Positions 18,001 to 26,061 of a DNA stretch of 64,000 nt are shown piece by piece. The notes below the pieces were generated by a model. The model did no database searches and was not told the DNA's origin. It saw only the letters and a program-made list of their open reading frames with translations. A program made the position numbers and the translations under genes. How positions within the stretch are numbered: position 1 is the first letter of the stretch; each line of letters starts with the position of its first letter. Source of the stretch: Megasphaera coli (GTDB taxonomy: Bacteria > Bacillota > Negativicutes > Veillonellales > Megasphaeraceae); contig NZ_FMIY01000002.1 of the NCBI RefSeq assembly GCF_900095855.1, positions 177,322-241,321 of the forward strand, written 5' to 3'.

Positions 18001-18933
18001 ATGGTGAACGCTCATCGTGCGACATATTTAGGTTGTCTCATCATATGCATTCTCGTCGCTGCGGGTATTTGGCATTTTCTAACGAAGCCTGCGCCGCTTC
18101 CTGCGGCAAACGGCCCCGTCTATGCTTATGCCGACGTGGAACACATTATGATGAGTCATCCCGGTTATGCCGCGTATCACCGCCTGGAATTGGAGCGCAA
18201 TGCCATGGTGGCGCAGTATCAGTTCGAGCAATGGAATTACTCTCGTCAGGCAAGTCGGGACAATGAGGTCCTGCAAACCTTGGGAAAGACCGATATTGTG
18301 GGCGCGGCAGCGGCGGAAGAAGAACTGAAAGCAAAGGTTGCTTTAAAGGAAGCGGATTTGAATGCTTCACTGCAACAAAAGTATGAAGCCATACTGAAAG
18401 AAAAAGAAAAACAACTGCCCGCTTTATCCGAAACTGAGCGATTAAAAGCCCTGAACTTACAGCTTCAGCTCAATACGCTGGTCATGTCGGCAGCGCAGCG
18501 GGAAGCGGCGCGAAACGAGCTTATCGCCCTTCTGCGCAAGAACGGCGGTACCGACTCCGAAGCGGCCGTAGAAGCGGCGGAAGCGGAAATGGAGCCTTAT
18601 AAGAAAAAGGCTGAAAAAGAGCTGGAAGACTACATAGCCGCGACAAAGGCGGACTTGCAGAGCCGTCAGGACGGCACGGCGGAGCTTTTGCAGAAGCAAT
18701 TGGCAAGCATGCGGAACATGCCCGATCCGGTCGGTTGGAATGATGAATGGAAGAAAAAGCTGGCCGACAAGGAACAGGAAATGAACGATGCCAAAGAAGT
18801 TATTATGGCGGATATTCGCGCTCGTGCAGCTGATGTGGCCCTGGAACAGGGAATCGACATGATTTTCAGCGACTATGCCGGTATCGGAACGGCATTGGAC
18901 GTGACGGACGATATTATCGCCAAGCTGGCATAA
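18001..18933 (+). CDS. Long OmpH/Skp-like protein with N-terminal membrane anchor (second copy)
   Basis: A 310-residue protein, about twice the usual Skp length. A transmembrane segment (YLGCLIICILVAAGIWHFL, residues ~9-27) has no clear cleavage site and probably anchors it in the inner membrane. The Skp-like strand VYAYADVEHIMMSHPGY follows, then ~190 residues of Ala/Glu/Lys-rich coiled coil, and the end matches the family (VALEQGIDMIFSDYAG, DVTDDIIAKL). ATG 18001 starts 5 bases after the previous stop with no visible Shine-Dalgarno sequence, so translation probably depends on coupling. An anchored, longer tentacle would be a distinct chaperone form. Function is inferred from the neighbours and ends of the protein. 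Confidence 0.78.
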   Translation: MVNAHRATYLGCLIICILVAAGIWHFLTKPAPLPAANGPVYAYADVEHIMMSHPGYAAYHRLELERNAMVAQYQFEQWNYSRQASRDNEVLQTLGKTDIVGAAAAEEELKAKVALKEADLNASLQQKYEAILKEKEKQLPALSETERLKALNLQLQLNTLVMSAAQREAARNELIALLRKNGGTDSEAAVEAAEAEMEPYKKKAEKELEDYIAATKADLQSRQDGTAELLQKQLASMRNMPDPVGWNDEWKKKLADKEQEMNDAKEVIMADIRARAADVALEQGIDMIFSDYAGIGTALDVTDDIIAKLA

Positions 18934-18951
18934 TAGGGAGGCCTTTATTTT

Positions 18952-19371
18952 ATGAAAGCAATAAAAAAGAAATTTACAGCCCTTGTGTTGACGGTGTTGG
19001 CCGCAGGCGTTTTGGCCGGCTGCGGCAGTGAGGACAATGTGGGCGTAGTCGATACGGTGCGCGTACAAAAAGAAGCACCTCTGGCAAAACGGTATATAGA
19101 AAAACGGGAAGCAAAACGGGAAGAAATTCAAAAGAAACTGGAACAGGACAAGCTGTCTATGAGTGAAGAAGACTTTCAGAAAGAACAGCAAAAGCAGGGG
19201 CAGGAGCTGGAAATATACAGTGCCGGCATTCAGCGCCAGTTTAAGGCGGACGTTGACGGAAAGTTGGCGGAAATCGCTAAAAAGAAAGATGTCGGCATCA
19301 TTGTCGACCAGAGAGTCGTACCGAAGGGCGGTATTGATGTAACGGACGAATTAATAGCCGAATTACAATAA
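18952..19371 (+). CDS. OmpH/Skp-family lipoprotein (third copy)
   Basis: A 139-residue Skp-like protein with a lipoprotein signal: hydrophobic segment then lipobox LAGC (Cys at residue 23), followed by GSEDN. The mature part has the family start VGVVDTVRVQKE, a charged coiled coil (~45-105) and the family end VGIIVDQRVVPKGGIDVTDELIAELQ. Lipidation would fix this chaperone to the inner or outer membrane, unlike classical soluble Skp. The residue after Cys is Gly, not the Asp that signals inner-membrane retention in E. coli, though that rule may not hold here. It lies 18 bases after the second copy (GGGAGG binding site) and 15 before lpxD, so all four are one transcript. Confidence 0.86.
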   Translation: MKAIKKKFTALVLTVLAAGVLAGCGSEDNVGVVDTVRVQKEAPLAKRYIEKREAKREEIQKKLEQDKLSMSEEDFQKEQQKQGQELEIYSAGIQRQFKADVDGKLAEIAKKKDVGIIVDQRVVPKGGIDVTDELIAELQ

Positions 19372-19386
19372 AGAGGTGTGTTTACG

Positions 19387-20409
19387 GTGAAAAGGACGGT
19401 AAAAGAGTTAGCGGAATTTCTGGGAGGACGCGTTATCGGTGACGGAACCCGTATTATTGAAGATGTAAAAGGGTTGGCCGAAGCCGAAGCCGGCGACATC
19501 ACTTTTGCCGTCGACCCGTATACGGAGTATTTGCCTAAGATCCATGCCGGTGCGGTTATTGTGGAAAAAGAAGTGCCTGCCGGCGACAATACTCTCATCC
19601 TCGTAGATACACCCCGCCTTTCCTTTTCGAAACTGCTTGAACTCTTTCATCCGCGCCAAAGCGTAGAGAAGGGAGTTCACGCTACGGCCGTTATCGATAA
19701 AACGGCCGTACTGGGGGACAATACGGCCGTCATGGCCTATGCCGTTATAGGCAAAGAAGTATATATCGGCGCAAACAGCGTTATTTACCCGTATGTTTTC
19801 ATCGGCGACCGCGTGCGCATTGACGAAGGTGCCGTCATTTATCCGGGTGTCGTCATCTTTGAAAACACGGTCATCGGTAAAAACGCCGTCATCCGCTCAC
19901 ATGCCGTCATCGGCGGCGAAGGCTTCGGTTTTGCCACGAAAGACGGTGTGCATACGCGTATTCCCCAGATCGGGAATGTCGTTATCGGTGATGACGTGGA
20001 AATCGGTGCCGGCACAGCTATCGACAACGGTACCTTAGGGAGCACGAAGGTCGGCAGAGGTACAAAAATCGACAACCTTGTCCACTTGGGTCACAACGTG
20101 GAAATCGGTGAAGACTGCTTTGTCATTGCCCAAACGGGTATTGCCGGCAGTACGAAGACGGGGCATCACGTTACCTTTGCGGGACAGACCGGCTGCACCG
20201 GTCATATTACAATCGGTGACAACGTTACTTTTGCGGGCAAGTCCGGCATCATCGGTAACGTACCCAGCAATACGATTAACGCCGGCTTTCCGGCGCAACC
20301 GCATATGGAATGGAGCCGCACACAAGTGTATCTGCGGCGTCTGCCCGATCTGGCCAAGACGGTAAAGCGGCTGGAAAAGCGTCTTGCCGCCTTGGAAGGT
20401 AAAGAATAA
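19387..20409 (+). CDS. lpxD: UDP-3-O-(3-hydroxyacyl)glucosamine N-acyltransferase LpxD
   Basis: LpxD adds the second hydroxyacyl chain to UDP-acyl-glucosamine in lipid A synthesis, from acyl-ACP, in the cytoplasm. The 340-residue protein has the N-terminal uridine-binding domain (residues 1-100, DVKGLAEAEAGDITFAVDP). A left-handed beta-helix of hexapeptide repeats follows (~105-300, e.g. AVIGKEVYIGANSVIYPYVFIG). The catalytic His is in NLVHLGHNVEIGED and a C-terminal helical tail ends the protein. GTG 19387 is used: AAAGAGG lies 9-10 bases upstream, whereas GTG 19378 would sit directly on that site. The gene forms part of the bamA-skp-lpxD order shared by many diderms and shows that the cell makes LPS. 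Confidence 0.94.
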   Translation: MKRTVKELAEFLGGRVIGDGTRIIEDVKGLAEAEAGDITFAVDPYTEYLPKIHAGAVIVEKEVPAGDNTLILVDTPRLSFSKLLELFHPRQSVEKGVHATAVIDKTAVLGDNTAVMAYAVIGKEVYIGANSVIYPYVFIGDRVRIDEGAVIYPGVVIFENTVIGKNAVIRSHAVIGGEGFGFATKDGVHTRIPQIGNVVIGDDVEIGAGTAIDNGTLGSTKVGRGTKIDNLVHLGHNVEIGEDCFVIAQTGIAGSTKTGHHVTFAGQTGCTGHITIGDNVTFAGKSGIIGNVPSNTINAGFPAQPHMEWSRTQVYLRRLPDLAKTVKRLEKRLAALEGKE

Positions 20410-20419
20410 AGAGGCGTTT

Positions 20420-21316
20420 ATGTACAGGCTTATGAAAATTCTCAGCTTTATTATCTGCAACGTGCCGAAAAGTTGGCGGGAAAGACTGGGAAAGGAGCTG
20501 GGCGCTTTCTTTTGGGCCTTCGTGCCGCGGAAGCGGAAGAGCCTGGCGCAGCGGCAAATACTGGACTGTAAACTGACCGATTCACCCGATGAGGCCATGG
20601 CCATCGCCAAAGCGAGCAGTCTTCGCTTCGGCCCCATGATCGTCGAGGTGTTATCCTATCCGCGCCTGGTAAAACAGGGATTTTTCAATAAATTTACGGT
20701 ACTGGGGAAGGAATATCTCGATACATTGAAGGCAAGCGGCGAAGGAGCCGTGTTTATGGCATCTCATGCGGGGAATTGGGAACTTTTGGGTGCCTGGCTG
20801 GCTATGAGCGGCTATCCCCTCATTTCCGTAGCGCAGCAGCAAAACGGCGGCTCCGACGTCTTTATTAACGAGTATCGGGAAATGATGCATCAACACGTGA
20901 CGTACAAGACGGGGATTCGTGATATGGTGCGCTTTCTCGGCGAAGGCAAATACATCGGCCTGCTCATGGATCAGGATCCGGGTTATGCGGGGATTATGGT
21001 GAAACTCTTCGGCAAACCTACCTTAACTGCCGACGGGCCGGCCAAGCTGGCGGCCATAAAAAATTACCATATTGTGCCCATTTTTATTCATGAAGATCGT
21101 CCTTATCATCATATAATCGAAGTACAGCAGCCCTTTCGCATTTTTGCCGACAGTGAAGAGCTGACGAAAGACGAAAAAAAAGAACGCATTTACGAAGTAA
21201 CGCAGAAATTGAACGATATTTTGGAAGCGCATATCCGCAAGTACCCGGCAGACTGGTTTTGGCTTCATAACCGCTGGAAATGGACGAAGAGGCGGCAAGA
21301 AAAAGAGCGGATTTAA
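20420..21316 (+). CDS. lpxL: LpxL/HtrB-type lipid A acyltransferase
   Basis: A 298-residue lysophospholipid acyltransferase-family protein that adds a secondary acyl chain to the Kdo-lipid A precursor at the inner membrane. It has a hydrophobic N-terminus (MYRLMKILSFIICNV), the HX4E catalytic motif in MASHAGNWELLG (residues ~113-124), and the block YIGLLMDQDPGYAGIMVKLFGKP, which matches the family's second and third motifs. The end, YPADWFWLHNRWKWTKRR, is the standard LpxL C-terminus. ATG 20420 has TAAAGAGG upstream and begins 10 bases after the lpxD stop. The exact acyl donor and position (LpxL versus LpxM) cannot be read from sequence. It closes the outer-membrane operon. Confidence 0.9.
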   Translation: MYRLMKILSFIICNVPKSWRERLGKELGAFFWAFVPRKRKSLAQRQILDCKLTDSPDEAMAIAKASSLRFGPMIVEVLSYPRLVKQGFFNKFTVLGKEYLDTLKASGEGAVFMASHAGNWELLGAWLAMSGYPLISVAQQQNGGSDVFINEYREMMHQHVTYKTGIRDMVRFLGEGKYIGLLMDQDPGYAGIMVKLFGKPTLTADGPAKLAAIKNYHIVPIFIHEDRPYHHIIEVQQPFRIFADSEELTKDEKKERIYEVTQKLNDILEAHIRKYPADWFWLHNRWKWTKRRQEKERI

Positions 21317-21362
21317 GGAATTGTTTACCTTGCTTGCGCCGGTTGCGGTAAACCGTGCGGAA

Positions 21363-21391
21363 TTGACAAAACAGCGCTTTTTGAGTATAAT
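21363..21391 (+). promoter_or_regulatory. Consensus promoter for rpsU
   Basis: TTGACA (21363-21368), exactly 17 bases, then TATAAT (21386-21391): a perfect sigma-70/sigma-A promoter, as expected for a ribosomal protein gene. The leader to the rpsU start is about 50 bases. Confidence 0.85.
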
Positions 21392-21448
21392 TTTTATGTG
21401 TGCACAAGAGCACTCCCTAACGATACTTTTGGAGGGAGGGATAGAGAA

Positions 21449-21628
21449 ATGGCAGAAATCAGAGTCGGTAAAAACGAAACCTTGGACAGCGCTTTGCGCC
21501 GTTTTAAGCGTTCTTGCCAAAAAGCAGGCGTCCTTTCGGAGGTCCGGAAACGCGAGCACTATGAAAAACCGAGCGTTCGGAGGAAGAAAAAATCCGAAGC
21601 GGCGCGGAAACGCAAGTTTAAAGCATAA
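21449..21628 (+). CDS. rpsU: 30S ribosomal protein S21
   Basis: The 59-residue S21 protein of the small ribosomal subunit. It has the family's start [20 protein letters not shown], the central [19 protein letters not shown] and a strongly basic tail ([16 protein letters not shown]). ATG 21449 follows GGAGGGAGGG and gives the standard length; the open frame continues upstream but without homology. It has its own consensus promoter and lies 18 bases ahead of yqeY, a pairing common in Firmicutes. Confidence 0.96.
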   Translation: MAEIRVGKNETLDSALRRFKRSCQKAGVLSEVRKREHYEKPSVRRKKKSEAARKRKFKA

Positions 21629-21646
21629 TTCAAGAAGGTTGGTAGC

Positions 21647-22138
21647 ATGTCGTTAAAGGAAACATTGCTGCAGGATATGAAGGCCGCAATGAAAGAAAAA
21701 GAATCCGGTAAGACGAAGCTGGCAGTCATCCGTATGGTTCGGTCTTCCATTCGCAATGCGGAAATCGACGGAAAATGTGAACTCGACGATGTCGGCATCG
21801 GAACGGTTATTGCGAAAGAAATGAAGCAGCGGAAAGAATCGCTTGAAGATTTCGTAAAAGCCGGTCGTGCGGATTTGGCCGAACAGATTAAAGCGGAAAT
21901 GGCCGTCCTTGAACGGTATATGCCCGGACAGCTTTCCAAAGAAGAAGTGGAAGCGGTTGTGCGCGGTGTCATGGAAGGTATGGCGACTGCAGACCTGAAC
22001 ATGGGTACCGTCATGAAAGCCGTAATGCCGCACGTGCAGGGAAAGGCCGACGGCAAGGTTATTTCACAGACTGTAAGAGAACTATTGCAGAACCGACAGC
22101 TTCGGAATTCTATTGACAAACGGATGAATCGATTGTAA
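21647..22138 (+). CDS. yqeY: YqeY/GatB-like domain protein
   Basis: A 163-residue protein of the GatB/YqeY family, helical bundles related to the tail domain of the amidotransferase GatB. The characteristic features are present: KEKESGKTKLAVIRMVRSSIRNAEID near the start, KQRKESLEDFVKAGRADLAEQIKAE in the middle, LERYMPGQLSKEEVEAVV, and the C-terminal GKADGKVISQTVRELL. It is thought to bind tRNA or aid tRNA-dependent amidation, but the role is not established. It follows rpsU by 18 bases and is followed by a terminator. Confidence 0.92.
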   Translation: MSLKETLLQDMKAAMKEKESGKTKLAVIRMVRSSIRNAEIDGKCELDDVGIGTVIAKEMKQRKESLEDFVKAGRADLAEQIKAEMAVLERYMPGQLSKEEVEAVVRGVMEGMATADLNMGTVMKAVMPHVQGKADGKVISQTVRELLQNRQLRNSIDKRMNRL

Positions 22139-22184
22139 GATAAAACCGTAATTTTGGACAATACCATATAATCGAGTCAACGGG

Positions 22185-22218
22185 GACTCCACACCGGGCA
22201 GGTGCGGAGTCTTTTTTT
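22185..22218 (+). terminator. Terminator after rpsU-yqeY
   Basis: GACTCCACACC (22185-22195) pairs with GGTGCGGAGTC (22201-22211), one mismatch, loop of 5, followed by seven T. It separates yqeY from the glutamine synthetase gene, whose start lies 28 bases after the stem. A TATAAT at 22167 just upstream also makes an attenuator for the next gene conceivable. Confidence 0.75.
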
Positions 22219-22238
22219 GTAGATGAAGGAGGAGCAGT

Positions 22239-24140
22239 ATGAATACGGATAATTTGCTTTACGTAATTCCTGCAGGACAATATGGTAAAGAAGGCGTTTT
22301 GGCCCTTTTAGAACAGCACAGGGAAATTAAATTCGTTTCACTTGTCGGTGTCGACTTGGCAGGAAACGATACGGATGAAAAAATTCCCATCTCTCTGTTC
22401 TTCAAAGAGTATGAAAGCTTTTTTGACGGTTCCGCTTTTCAGACGGACGGTTCTTCCGTTGTCCTGCCCGGTATTGCCACATTGTCGAACGCCCGCGTCG
22501 ATATCAAGGCCGATCCCGACGTTAACTGGTTTGTCGACTATAACTGCGGCAATATTGATGAAGAAACGGGCAAGCCTGTCGGTACCTTGCGCATTCCGAG
22601 CTTTCTCGAGCACGCGACGGGCTTCATCGATTCCCGCTCCATCCTGCGCAATACGACAAATTACGTCGGCGAAGAAGTGCTGAAGCTGATCAAAGAAAAC
22701 GGTATTCAAGGTTTGACGATACATCCCGACGATATCGAGAAAATCGTTTTCACGACGGCAACGGAATTGGAATTCTGGGTCAAGTCGCCCAGCCAAGAAG
22801 TAGCTTCCCGTCTGCTTTCAACATCGCAGAAGCTGCAGGAACAGTATTGGCAGCGCACACACGGCGATGTCCGTACTGCTTTGGAACAAGCTGTGGAACG
22901 GCTGGCCCAATACGGCCTGGAACCGGAAATGGGTCATAAGGAGGTGGGCGGTATTAAGGCCCACATTGACGATTCGGGAAAACTCATCTTTGTCCTGGAA
23001 CAGCTGGAAGTGGATTGGAAATTCTCGTCCGACCCCGTACAGACGGCGGATAATGAAATTCAGGCGCGTATTATTATTCGCGAAGCCTTTCGTGAAAACG
23101 GCCTGGACGTTACCTTCCAGGCAAAGCCCATCCACGGCGTGGCCGGTAACGGCGAGCATACGCATATCGGTATGGGAGCCGTCCTGAAAAACGGTAAATA
23201 CGTGAATCTCTTTACGCCGGACGATATGCAGAAGGATTTCCTCTCGTCTCTCGGCTATGGAGCAATCATGGGGATTTTGAAGCACTACGAGGTTATTAAT
23301 CCCTTTATTTCCGCTACAACGGATTCGCTTAACCGCTTGCAGCCGGGCTTTGAAGCGCCTGTGTGCATCGTCGCCGCCCTGGGCGGGGAAACGCCGGACG
23401 TGCCGACGCGAAACCGATCCATCCTGGCCGGCCTCATCCGTAACGCCGTCAGCCCGAAGGCGACGCGCATTGAAATGCGTTCGCCAAACCCCTTTACAAA
23501 TACGTACATCGCCATTGCCCTCTTCTATCTGGCCGCCTTGGACGGCATCCGCTATGCCCTGATAAAGCACAAGTCGACGGGCGAACTCTTGGCGGAGCTC
23601 TCCAAAAAGCCCGGTGACGCGGCGGAATACTTGGAAGCGGCACGGGCATACCGTTCCGAGGTGGACGTTTTTGAAAACTATACGGAAGAAGAACGAAATA
23701 CTATGTTCGGCAAGGCGCCGGCGACGGTCTGGGAGAACTTCAAGGCCTTGAGCCTTTACCCAGAAAAAATCGATAATTTGGCATGTTCCGTCTTCGCCAA
23801 ACGGGTTATGGAGTCCTTTAAGGAGGGAGCTTTGAAGCGGTGGGTCTTGGAGCTGCAGTACCGCATTGTGCCGGACAATCTGGAAAAGGTCATTGCCGCC
23901 AAAATACTGCACACCGGCACCGACACGAATCCTCTGGAGGTAGAACGGTGGCAGGTAATCAATGCGCTGCGCACCGAGTTGGGGCGCGATACGGATAAGC
24001 AGCTGTCCATTTTCACACAGATTAAGAAAGCCCTGGCCGTAAAAGACTACGACACGGCTTCGGATCTGCAGATACTCATGGCGAAGAAGATGAATGAATT
24101 GAACGAACTTTATTATGAATATTCGCATAACGCATTTTAA
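22239..24140 (+). CDS. glnA: Glutamine synthetase, long clostridial-type
   Basis: A 633-residue glutamine synthetase that makes glutamine from glutamate, ammonia and ATP. The catalytic domain is clear: metal-site segment TELEFWV, the HGVAGNGEHTHIGMG ATP/ammonia-site block, the TTDSLNRLQPGFEAPV loop, RNRSILAGLIRN, and the arginine loop ATRIEMRSPNPFTNTY. It is longer than the GlnA I type (~450-470 aa) by a C-terminal helical extension of ~170 residues (about 460-633). It is shorter than GlnN (type III, ~700 aa). Similar ~630-residue enzymes occur in clostridia. The ribosome binding site is AAGGAGGAG. It stands alone between two terminators, with no glnR or glnB beside it. Confidence 0.9.
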   Translation: MNTDNLLYVIPAGQYGKEGVLALLEQHREIKFVSLVGVDLAGNDTDEKIPISLFFKEYESFFDGSAFQTDGSSVVLPGIATLSNARVDIKADPDVNWFVDYNCGNIDEETGKPVGTLRIPSFLEHATGFIDSRSILRNTTNYVGEEVLKLIKENGIQGLTIHPDDIEKIVFTTATELEFWVKSPSQEVASRLLSTSQKLQEQYWQRTHGDVRTALEQAVERLAQYGLEPEMGHKEVGGIKAHIDDSGKLIFVLEQLEVDWKFSSDPVQTADNEIQARIIIREAFRENGLDVTFQAKPIHGVAGNGEHTHIGMGAVLKNGKYVNLFTPDDMQKDFLSSLGYGAIMGILKHYEVINPFISATTDSLNRLQPGFEAPVCIVAALGGETPDVPTRNRSILAGLIRNAVSPKATRIEMRSPNPFTNTYIAIALFYLAALDGIRYALIKHKSTGELLAELSKKPGDAAEYLEAARAYRSEVDVFENYTEEERNTMFGKAPATVWENFKALSLYPEKIDNLACSVFAKRVMESFKEGALKRWVLELQYRIVPDNLEKVIAAKILHTGTDTNPLEVERWQVINALRTELGRDTDKQLSIFTQIKKALAVKDYDTASDLQILMAKKMNELNELYYEYSHNAF

Positions 24141-24160
24141 AAAAATGAGTTGTAGTCAGA

Positions 24161-24200
24161 AAAAGGGCGGGTTCCTGCGCATGGGAATCCGCTCTTTTGC
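24161..24200 (+). terminator. Terminator after glutamine synthetase
   Basis: A 15-bp stem (24161-24175 with 24184-24198, two G-U pairs) with an 8-base loop and T-rich end lies 20 bases after the glnA stop. Confidence 0.75.
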
Positions 24201-24283
24201 TCTTTGTCGTGTGAGAGTGTGTAAAAGACGGAAAAACGATTTTGACTTTTTGACTAAAAATGCTGTTTTTGGCTTAAAATCTA

Positions 24284-24312
24284 TTGACAAACGATTTTAA
24301 TCATGATATCTT
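24284..24312 (+). promoter_or_regulatory. Promoter of the hrcA heat-shock operon
   Basis: TTGACA (24284-24289), a 17-base spacer and TATCTT (24307-24312). Transcription would start near 24319, so the CIRCE operator begins within the first bases of the transcript, the normal arrangement for HrcA repression. Confidence 0.7.
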
Positions 24313-24323
24313 GTATACAGTCG

Positions 24324-24350
24324 TTAGCACTCTGATATTTTGAGTGCTAA
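24324..24350 (+). promoter_or_regulatory. CIRCE operator (HrcA binding site)
   Basis: TTAGCACTC, nine bases, GAGTGCTAA: an exact match to the CIRCE consensus and extendable by one G/C pair on each side. HrcA binds it and represses hrcA-grpE-dnaK-dnaJ until heat shock. It is the only CIRCE I saw in the window. Confidence 0.95.
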
Positions 24351-24370
24351 CGGTTTGAATAGGGGCGAGC

Positions 24371-25411
24371 ATGCGGGAACTGGATGAAAGAAAACAAAAA
24401 ATATTACAAGCCATTGTTCAGGATTATATAACATCCGCCGAACCCGTAGGGTCGCGCACAGTGGCACGTAAATATAATTTAGGCATCAGCGCCGCAACCA
24501 TACGGAATGAAATGTTCGATTTAGAAATGATGGGCTACTTGGAGCAGCCTCATACATCGGCAGGTCGGACACCGTCGGCAAAGGGATATCGTTTTTATGT
24601 CGACTGCCTGTTGCAGCCGGCAAAGATTCGGGAAGACGAAAAACGCCTTGTTCAATCGTGGTTTGCAGATAAGCTCGAAGACGTGGATCAAATTTTTCAA
24701 TCTACGGCAAAAGTGCTGGCCAAGATAACTCATAACGTGACTCTTGTCGTCGCGCCGCGGCAAATCGGGGCAAAACTGAAGTACATACGCTTCGTGCCCC
24801 TTGATGACCGGCGTGCCATTATGCTGGTAGTTACGGACTCGGGTGAAGTGGAAAACAGCATTTATGCCAAGCCCGCCGATGTAGATATGGACGAGCTCAA
24901 TCTGTTGGCCGAAAAGTTGACCAACCGTCTGACCGGTATGCGGCTCGATAAGATTACGGCCGAACTGCTGGATAGTTTTCGCGGTGACATCGTCGGCGAT
25001 TTGGACTTGTACCGTACGGCTTTTCGTTCGCTGCACCAATCGTTCCGCAAACAGGAATTGTACCGCGGCGGTACGATGGAGCTGCTCAACGCACCGGAGT
25101 TTCGGGATGTCGATAAAGCTCTTTCCCTCTTCGGCATGTTGGAAGAACGGGAGAAAATTGTCGATTTATTGAATGAAGGACGACAGGAAGGGGATTCATC
25201 CGTCGTCGTTCGCATCGGTGATGACCGTTCGCCTGTGCCGCTCAATGATTGCAGCATTATTGAAGCGACTTTTCGCGGTGATGATGAAGTCCTCGGCAAG
25301 ATCGCCGTACTCGGGCCGACGCGCATGGAATATGCCAAGATTATCGGTTTGCTTGAGTTTATGAAGGAACATGTAACGCAAATCCTGACACACTATCGCG
25401 ACGACAAGTAG
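24371..25411 (+). CDS. hrcA: Heat-inducible transcription repressor HrcA
   Basis: A 346-residue HrcA repressor. It has an N-terminal winged helix (residues 1-75, TSAEPVGSRTVARKYNLGISAATIRNEM) and the signature GYLEQPHTSAGRTPSAKGYRFYVD. A GAF-like domain and the C-terminal dimerisation region follow (EATFRGDDEVLGKIAVLGPTRMEYAKII). It represses the operon through the CIRCE site 21 bases upstream of its start and is kept active by GroEL in known systems. The binding site AGGGGCGAG precedes ATG 24371. It is the first gene of the hrcA-grpE-dnaK-dnaJ operon. Confidence 0.96.
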   Translation: MRELDERKQKILQAIVQDYITSAEPVGSRTVARKYNLGISAATIRNEMFDLEMMGYLEQPHTSAGRTPSAKGYRFYVDCLLQPAKIREDEKRLVQSWFADKLEDVDQIFQSTAKVLAKITHNVTLVVAPRQIGAKLKYIRFVPLDDRRAIMLVVTDSGEVENSIYAKPADVDMDELNLLAEKLTNRLTGMRLDKITAELLDSFRGDIVGDLDLYRTAFRSLHQSFRKQELYRGGTMELLNAPEFRDVDKALSLFGMLEEREKIVDLLNEGRQEGDSSVVVRIGDDRSPVPLNDCSIIEATFRGDDEVLGKIAVLGPTRMEYAKIIGLLEFMKEHVTQILTHYRDDK

Positions 25412-25427
25412 GAGGGGTATTGGAAGA

Positions 25428-26027
25428 ATGAGTGAAAACGGGAAAAAAGAGATAGAAGAACAAGAAAACCGGACGGCTGTGCCGGCAAGAGAAACGGTTG
25501 AGGACGATGCAGCCGTCTGCAGCCGAACGGAGACGGAAGAAGTTCCGGAAGAAGCGGCCGGAGAGCAGGAAGAAAAGAAAGAAGCTGCCGCTGCCGTAAA
25601 GGAAGTGCAGGAAAAGTACATGCGTTTGCAGGCTGATTTTGCCAACTTCAAAAAACGCTCCGCCGCAGAACGGCTGCAAGTGGCTGATACCGTAAAAAGC
25701 GAACTGATTGCGGAAATCCTGCCGGTCATCGACAATTTTGAACGGGCCCTGCAAGTACCGGCAGAAGAGCAAAGTGCGGAAGTCAAGGCCTTTATGGAAG
25801 GCTGCAAAATGATTTACAAGCAGCTCACGGACGTTTTGGAAAAAGCCGGCGTCAGAAAGATGGAAGCCTTGGGCAAGCCTTTCGACCCGGTTTATCATCA
25901 AGCAGTTATGCGTGCTCCCGTTGAGGGATACGCTGACGATACAGTAGCGGAGGTCTTGCAGGAAGGCTATCTGCTCGGGGACACGACTATTCGTCCCGCC
26001 ATGGTAAAAGTAGCATTTAACGGTTAA
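25428..26027 (+). CDS. grpE: Nucleotide exchange factor GrpE
   Basis: A 199-residue GrpE, the factor that releases ADP from DnaK. A poorly conserved, acidic N-terminal tail (residues 1-55) leads into the long dimerising helix (EVQEKYMRLQADFANFKKRSAAE) and the C-terminal beta domain with GVRKMEALGKPFDPVYHQAVMR and VAEVLQEGYLLGDTTIRPAMVKV, the family signature. ATG 25428 has AGGAGGGG upstream, 17 bases after the hrcA stop. It is read with hrcA and dnaK. Confidence 0.95.
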   Translation: MSENGKKEIEEQENRTAVPARETVEDDAAVCSRTETEEVPEEAAGEQEEKKEAAAAVKEVQEKYMRLQADFANFKKRSAAERLQVADTVKSELIAEILPVIDNFERALQVPAEEQSAEVKAFMEGCKMIYKQLTDVLEKAGVRKMEALGKPFDPVYHQAVMRAPVEGYADDTVAEVLQEGYLLGDTTIRPAMVKVAFNG

Positions 26028-26061
26028 TTCAATCGTGTCATAATTAGAGGAGGAATTTAGA

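Noticed and set aside
22818-24128. A 436-codon open frame opposite to glutamine synthetase
   Set aside because: Shadow of a conserved gene with no promoter or binding site of its own.
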